DNA from: Lysinibacillus sp.
GTDB lineage: Bacteria; Bacillota; Bacilli; Bacillales_A; Planococcaceae
Direction of reading: 5' to 3'
DNA length: 8,501 bases
Assembly (NCBI GenBank): GCA_012735355.1
Contig: JAAYHP010000011.1
Location: 1-8,501 of the forward strand
How positions within the stretch are numbered: the stretch's first letter is position 1; every line of letters begins with the position of its first letter. Under the pieces are notes generated by a model. The model was not told the origin of the DNA. It saw only the letters and a list, made by a program, of their open reading frames with translations, and made no database searches. Shown here one piece after another: positions 4,893 through 8,501 of the stretch. A program made the position numbers and the translations under genes.

Positions 4893-5930
4893 ATGAAATT
4901 AAAAAAGTATCTATTTACGCTAACAATCGGGCTACTCGTATTCGCTTTAGCCGCATGTGGTGGCGGTGGAAGTTCTAGCGACTCCTCTTCTTCAGGTGGC
5001 ACAAGTAGTTCGGGTGGAGAAACTCGTACTTTTAAAATTGCTCACGTTGTTCAAGAATCACACGTATGGAATGTTACAGCTCAAAAATTCGGTGAAGAGT
5101 TAAAAGAGATTTCAGATGGTCGTTTCGACATTCAAATTCACCCTGCTTCTACATTAGGAACTGAGGCAGATATGGTCCAACAATTAGAAACAGGTGCTAT
5201 TGACTTTGGTTTTATGACGAACGCTTATATGAGTACACGTCAAGATTCACTGAATGCTTGGTTCATGCCTTATTTATTCTCTAACTTAGAAGAAGCAGTT
5301 GCTATGCGTGGTACAGAGCCAGTTCAACAAATGTTAGATGAATTAAGTTCACAAGGTTTAGTTGGCCTTGACTTTATGTTTGCCGGAAATCGCCACGTGC
5401 TTATGACAGATGGCTTTGCGGAGTCTCCTGAAGATTTAAAAGGGAAAAAGATTCGTATTATCGGTAGTCCAGCGATGCAATCTTATTGGGAAAAAGTAGG
5501 TGCAGGTCCAACGGCAATGCCATTACCAGAAGTTTATACTTCCCTTCAAACTGGAGTTATTGATGGTATTGACATCGACTTAGACGCATTAGTAACTGAA
5601 AAGTACTACGAAAATGCAAAATACTTAACATTAACGAACCAAATGACATTCCCTACTGTCATTGTTATGAGTAAACAAGTTTACGATTCTTTATCACCAG
5701 AAGATCAAGAAATCGTTAAAACTGCTATGAAAAATGCTGTTGACTGGGGAGTTCAAGAAGCCATTAAACGTGAAGAATCTAACTTACAAGCATTGAAAGA
5801 TGCTGGAGTGGAAGTATTGGAAAACATCGATACTACTAAATTCCAAGCAGTTACGGATGAAGTACGAAAAGAGTTTTCTGAGAAATCCGATATTGTGAAA
5901 GCGTTTATTGAAGCTGCTGAAAATAACTAA
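4893..5930 (+). CDS. dctP: TRAP transporter solute-binding lipoprotein (DctP family), probable aromatic acid binding
   Basis: A 345-residue extracytoplasmic binding protein for a TRAP transporter. A lipoprotein signal (MKLKK, hydrophobic core 6-18, lipobox LAAC at 19-22) predicts cleavage before Cys22 and membrane anchoring. A low-complexity Gly/Ser linker follows at 23-42, and the DctP fold starts near Phe47. Arg188 in GKKIRI (184-189) is at the position of the conserved arginine that binds the ligand carboxylate in this family. LPEVYTSLQTGVIDGID (211-227) is the family signature. The RBS AAGGGGGA sits seven bases before the ATG. It is transcribed from its own promoter with a candidate IclR operator and is separated from the membrane subunits by a large hairpin. 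The substrate is inferred from context as 3-hydroxybenzoate, gentisate or a related aromatic acid; sequence alone would also allow a dicarboxylate or sugar acid. Confidence 0.9.
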   Translation: MKLKKYLFTLTIGLLVFALAACGGGGSSSDSSSSGGTSSSGGETRTFKIAHVVQESHVWNVTAQKFGEELKEISDGRFDIQIHPASTLGTEADMVQQLETGAIDFGFMTNAYMSTRQDSLNAWFMPYLFSNLEEAVAMRGTEPVQQMLDELSSQGLVGLDFMFAGNRHVLMTDGFAESPEDLKGKKIRIIGSPAMQSYWEKVGAGPTAMPLPEVYTSLQTGVIDGIDIDLDALVTEKYYENAKYLTLTNQMTFPTVIVMSKQVYDSLSPEDQEIVKTAMKNAVDWGVQEAIKREESNLQALKDAGVEVLENIDTTKFQAVTDEVRKEFSEKSDIVKAFIEAAENN

Positions 5931-5954
5931 TTGTTTTGTAGAATTGTTTCTTGC

Positions 5955-5999
5955 GGGGACTTTCTAACTTATCACATTGACAATAAGTTGTAAGTCCCC
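5955..5999 (+). terminator. Large hairpin between binding-protein and membrane-subunit genes (leaky terminator or processing site)
   Basis: GGGGACTT (5955-5962) pairs with AAGTCCCC (5992-5999), and AACTTAT (5966-5972) with ATAAGTT (5983-5989), around a 10-base loop. Only a broken T-tract (TTCTAATTT) follows, so full termination is unlikely. Such hairpins after binding-protein genes typically protect the upstream mRNA and lower expression of the permease genes. TTGACA (5977-5982) in its right half, followed after 18 bases by TCTAAT (6001-6006), could also serve as an internal promoter. Confidence 0.6.
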
Positions 6000-6045
6000 T
6001 TCTAATTTAATGCTATTAAAATTTCCATAGATTGAAGGTGTTTGT

Positions 6046-6552
6046 TTGAAAGTCATCAATAAAATTAGCGACATTGTTTACTCCATCGAAAAAATACTCG
6101 CTTTCATTCTTGCGTTAACGATGCTCGTTGCCATGGTAGGAGGTTTTTTATTTCGCTACGTTTTAAAAAATCCCCTACTCTGGTCAGATGAGTTTGCGAT
6201 TTTTTGCTTAATTTGGATTACGTTTATCGGTGGGAGTATGGTATTAAAGGAAAAAACATCTCCTACGATCACTTTTTTAATCGATCTCGTTCCGCAACAA
6301 TTTAAAAAATATTTTTATATCGTTAGTAATCTAGTTTTATTAGCTTTCGTTGCTTACGTTTTCTATTTAGCTTTTAATTGGATTCGAATGCCAAACATTT
6401 TAGTCCAAACTTCTACAGCGATGAATATGCCAAAAATTTATTTTTATTTAAGTATTCCTATTTCCTTTGCCTTTTCAACGATTCATGTTGTGAATAATAC
6501 AATCCAATCCTTTAAAGGTGAGGATAACGGAGAAGGGAGTACAGTACAATGA
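6046..6552 (+). CDS. dctQ: TRAP transporter small membrane subunit (DctQ family)
   Basis: A 168-residue integral membrane protein with four predicted helices at about 18-40, 47-67, 89-111 and 130-151, the usual DctQ topology and length. The family's acidic motif is visible as LWSDEFAIF (45-53), followed by the WITFIGGS element (57-64). It partners DctM in the inner complex that receives substrate from the binding lipoprotein. The start is taken as TTG at 6046: AAGGTG (6035-6040) is five bases upstream, and the next in-frame ATG (residue 26) would cut into the first helix. It overlaps the following gene by four bases (ATGA), implying translational coupling. The distance of 115 bases from the binding-protein gene is filled by a hairpin. 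Confidence 0.88.
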   Translation: MKVINKISDIVYSIEKILAFILALTMLVAMVGGFLFRYVLKNPLLWSDEFAIFCLIWITFIGGSMVLKEKTSPTITFLIDLVPQQFKKYFYIVSNLVLLAFVAYVFYLAFNWIRMPNILVQTSTAMNMPKIYFYLSIPISFAFSTIHVVNNTIQSFKGEDNGEGSTVQ

Positions 6553-7823
6553 TTATCGCATTAATTGCCTTCGCCGTTTTACTGCTACTCGGGGTTCCTA
6601 TTGCGTATGTTCTCGGGATTACAACAGTAATTTATATTTTTGCTACTGATAACTTAACCCTTTTAATTACCGTTCCACAACGTCTATATTCTGGGATGGA
6701 AAACTTCGGGTTGCTAGCCATTCCGTTATTTATGCTTGCCGGGGAGTTAATGAACTTCGGAGGAATTACGAGACGTCTCGTTGATTTCGCGAAAAAGTTC
6801 ATCGGGCATTTCCGCGGAGGACTTGCTTACGTAAACGTAGCAGCGAACATGATGCTTGCCGCCATTATCGGTTCTGCTACTGCTCAAATTGCGATGATGA
6901 GCCGTACGATGGTTCCGGAAATGGAAAAAGCCGGATACTCTAAAGCCTTTAGTACTGCTACTACTGCTGCAGCCGGGCTCCTTGGACCAATCATTCCACC
7001 AAGTATGATGTTCATTATTTACGGTGTAACTTCTGGTACTTCCATAGCGGATATGTTTAAAGCGGGAGTTATTCCTGGTATTTTATTAGGTCTTTCATTT
7101 ATGGTCATCATTGCACTAATCGGTTTGAAAGAAAAATGGCCGAAACAAAAAAGAGCGACTGTTAAGGAAATGTTCCTTTCATTCGTAAGAGTGTTACCTG
7201 CTCTATCAGTTCCTGTTATCATTATCGTCGGGATTTTAAGTGGAGCCTTTACTGCAACTGAATCTGCTGCAATCGCCAGCTTCATTGCGTTATTAGTTGG
7301 CTTCTTCTTCTACCGAGAGTTAAAACTAACTGATTTACCAAGAATATTAATTAATACTGTTTCAACTACAGCCATTATTACGATGTTAATTGCAATGGCA
7401 AATATTTTTGGCTGGATGCTCGCTTTCGAACAAGTGCCGCAACAAATTGCAGCATGGATGGCTTCCATATCAGATAGCACAGTTGTATTCCTATTGTTAG
7501 TAAATATTTTCTTGCTTATTTTAGGTATGTTTATGGATGGTCTTGCCGCATTAATTATTTTAGTGCCAATCTTTATGCCATTACTACCTATTTATAATGT
7601 TGATCCGATTCACTTCGGTATCATTATTTGTATTAACTTAACGATTGGAATTTTAACACCACCAGTCGGTTCTGGGCTCTTCGTTGCTTCTTCCATTACA
7701 AGAGTTTCGATTGGTGAATTAGTAAAAGCAATATGGCCATTCTTAATTACTTCCATCGTTGTATTAATGATTTTAACTTATGTACCTTCATTATCATTAT
7801 GGATTCCAAATTTAACGAAATAA
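6549..7823 (+). CDS. dctM: TRAP transporter large membrane subunit (DctM family)
   Basis: A 424-residue, very hydrophobic permease of standard DctM length, with roughly a dozen membrane segments. It provides the sodium-coupled translocation path. Clear family motifs are NFGLLAIPLFMLAGELM (52-68), GLLGPIIPPSMMF (143-155), GAFTATESAAIASF (232-245) and GILTPPVGSGLF (367-378). The last two belong to the two-fold repeat that forms the transport domain. The ATG overlaps the TGA of the small subunit, and AAGGGAG lies about nine bases upstream inside that gene. It is the last gene of the TRAP operon; a GC-rich terminator starts directly at its stop codon. No frameshift or missing segment is seen. Confidence 0.94.
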   Translation: MIIALIAFAVLLLLGVPIAYVLGITTVIYIFATDNLTLLITVPQRLYSGMENFGLLAIPLFMLAGELMNFGGITRRLVDFAKKFIGHFRGGLAYVNVAANMMLAAIIGSATAQIAMMSRTMVPEMEKAGYSKAFSTATTAAAGLLGPIIPPSMMFIIYGVTSGTSIADMFKAGVIPGILLGLSFMVIIALIGLKEKWPKQKRATVKEMFLSFVRVLPALSVPVIIIVGILSGAFTATESAAIASFIALLVGFFFYRELKLTDLPRILINTVSTTAIITMLIAMANIFGWMLAFEQVPQQIAAWMASISDSTVVFLLLVNIFLLILGMFMDGLAALIILVPIFMPLLPIYNVDPIHFGIIICINLTIGILTPPVGSGLFVASSITRVSIGELVKAIWPFLITSIVVLMILTYVPSLSLWIPNLTK

Positions 7824-7860
7824 AAAGGAGGCTGCTCCCTTGGACAGCCTCTCTTCTTTT
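7821..7860. terminator. Bidirectional terminator between convergent genes
   Basis: GAGGCTG (7828-7834) and CAGCCTC (7845-7851) form a 7-bp GC-rich stem with a 10-base loop. On the plus strand TCTTCTTTT follows, ending the TRAP operon. On the minus strand a run of five T (complement of 7822-7826) follows, ending the gene at 7889-8422. The minus-strand T-run is the better of the two. Confidence 0.82.
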
Positions 7861-7888
7861 GAATTTCTTCCTATATATATACAAAAAT

Positions 7889-8422
7889 TTAAGCAATTTG
7901 AGAAAAGGTAGGCTCGTACATACGGAAGTTATTTTGAACCATTTCCATATGAAACGTATATTTAGATACAGCCGCATTGTACATTCTTTGAAAAATTTGA
8001 AGTTCAATATTTTTTCCAAAAAGCGGTTCATGATTCATTCTTGTAATGTTCATTTTTAAAAATCGATCAGGTATGTCAATAGGCGAAATATCATTTAAAA
8101 AAGGTTCCTTTTCTTCTTCATGTGTTGCCGATTGTTCGCCCGTTACAGTTTTTGGGTATATTTGGAACAATAGTGGCAATGTATTTATCGGTAAATGGAT
8201 AGGTTGTTGTGTAACTTCATCGGTTTCAGCTGTTATTGTTAAATTTTTTGGTGCTTCATTCTTTTCTTCTAAAAGTTGATTAATGAAATGGAGAAGGGAT
8301 TGATTGCTTACCTTTTGAAATTGAGTGTTTTTTTTGTAAGCCGTATTCATTTCTTTCCGTAATCGATATCGTTTACGATCTTCAATTATTTTAAATCCTT
8401 CCTTAAGGCTCGCTACGTTCAT
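7889..8422 (-). CDS. Hypothetical protein of unknown function, soluble, 177 residues
   Basis: I do not recognise this protein. It is 177 residues, with no signal peptide or membrane segment. The N-terminal part (about 1-60) is rich in Lys, Arg, Gln and Asn and probably helical. The middle (about 60-120) is Thr/Pro/Glu-rich with an acidic HEEEKE patch (101-106) and looks like a flexible linker. The C-terminal part (about 135-172) is probably an amphipathic helix rich in Met, Phe, Tyr and Asn. Coding is supported by an uninterrupted frame, a GTGGTG-type RBS about seven bases before the ATG at 8422, a TATAAT upstream, and a terminator shortly after the stop. Overlapping plus-strand frames lack an RBS and are less likely. 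It converges on the TRAP operon, so it is probably not part of the gentisate locus. Confidence 0.6.
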   Translation of the reverse strand: MNVASLKEGFKIIEDRKRYRLRKEMNTAYKKNTQFQKVSNQSLLHFINQLLEEKNEAPKNLTITAETDEVTQQPIHLPINTLPLLFQIYPKTVTGEQSATHEEEKEPFLNDISPIDIPDRFLKMNITRMNHEPLFGKNIELQIFQRMYNAAVSKYTFHMEMVQNNFRMYEPTFSQIA

Positions 8423-8492
8423 TTTTTACACCACTTTTTAAAAATTCTCGTTTTTTCCCAAAAATATTCATATGATGAATTTTTACACTATT

Positions 8493-8498
8493 ATTATA
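8493..8498 (-). promoter_or_regulatory. Possible -10 box for the hypothetical gene
   Basis: Minus-strand TATAAT (complement of ATTATA at 8493-8498) would start transcription near 8486, about 64 bases before the ATG at 8422. Its -35 box would lie beyond the right edge, so the promoter cannot be confirmed here. Confidence 0.35.
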
Positions 8499-8501
8499 TG
8501 A

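Noticed and set aside
7733..8059. Plus-strand frame running from the large TRAP subunit through the terminator
   Set aside because: It starts inside the permease gene, crosses the bidirectional terminator and has no RBS.
8046..8279. Plus-strand 77-codon frame opposite the hypothetical gene
   Set aside because: No RBS before its start, and a Ser/Val/Phe-rich composition typical of an antisense shadow of a Lys/Glu/Thr-rich gene.
1..8501. CRISPR array, tRNA, rRNA, complete insertion sequence or phage genes
   Set aside because: No regularly spaced repeats, cloverleaf, transposase or phage-like reading frame is visible in the window.

Overview
The window comes from a low-GC Gram-positive bacterium, most likely a member of the Bacillaceae/Planococcaceae. 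The signs are AT-rich genes with strong purine Shine-Dalgarno sequences, consensus sigma-A type promoters, a lipoprotein signal of Firmicute type, and at the left edge a GC-rich palindromic sequence resembling dispersed repeats I know from Bacillus-type genomes. The genus cannot be fixed from the sequence alone.

Almost the whole window is one catabolic locus for 3-hydroxybenzoate via gentisate. From left to right it holds: the edge of a dispersed repeat (1-56); a 3-hydroxybenzoate 6-monooxygenase on the minus strand (132-1316); a divergent IclR-family regulator (1497-2258); a fumarylacetoacetate-hydrolase-family enzyme, probably the maleyl/fumarylpyruvate hydrolase (2372-3307); gentisate 1,2-dioxygenase (3382-4515); and a complete three-part TRAP transporter with solute-binding lipoprotein (4893-5930), small membrane subunit (6046-6552) and large membrane subunit (6549-7823). 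A minus-strand gene of unknown function (7889-8422) converges on the locus across a shared terminator.

The inferred pathway is uptake of an aromatic acid by the TRAP system, hydroxylation of 3-hydroxybenzoate to gentisate, ring opening to maleylpyruvate, and hydrolysis to pyruvate plus maleate or fumarate. No maleylpyruvate isomerase is present in the window, so it is either elsewhere or not used. The locus has several transcription units. A 17-bp dyad (AGTGAA-N5-TTCACT type) lies just downstream of the -10 box of both the hydrolase and the TRAP promoters, and a one-sided match overlaps the monooxygenase promoter. This suggests the adjacent IclR protein controls the whole set. Hairpins between the hydrolase and dioxygenase genes, and between the binding-protein and membrane-subunit genes, probably set relative expression. 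The TRAP binding-protein mRNA has an unusually long (about 225 nt), AT-rich leader that could fold.
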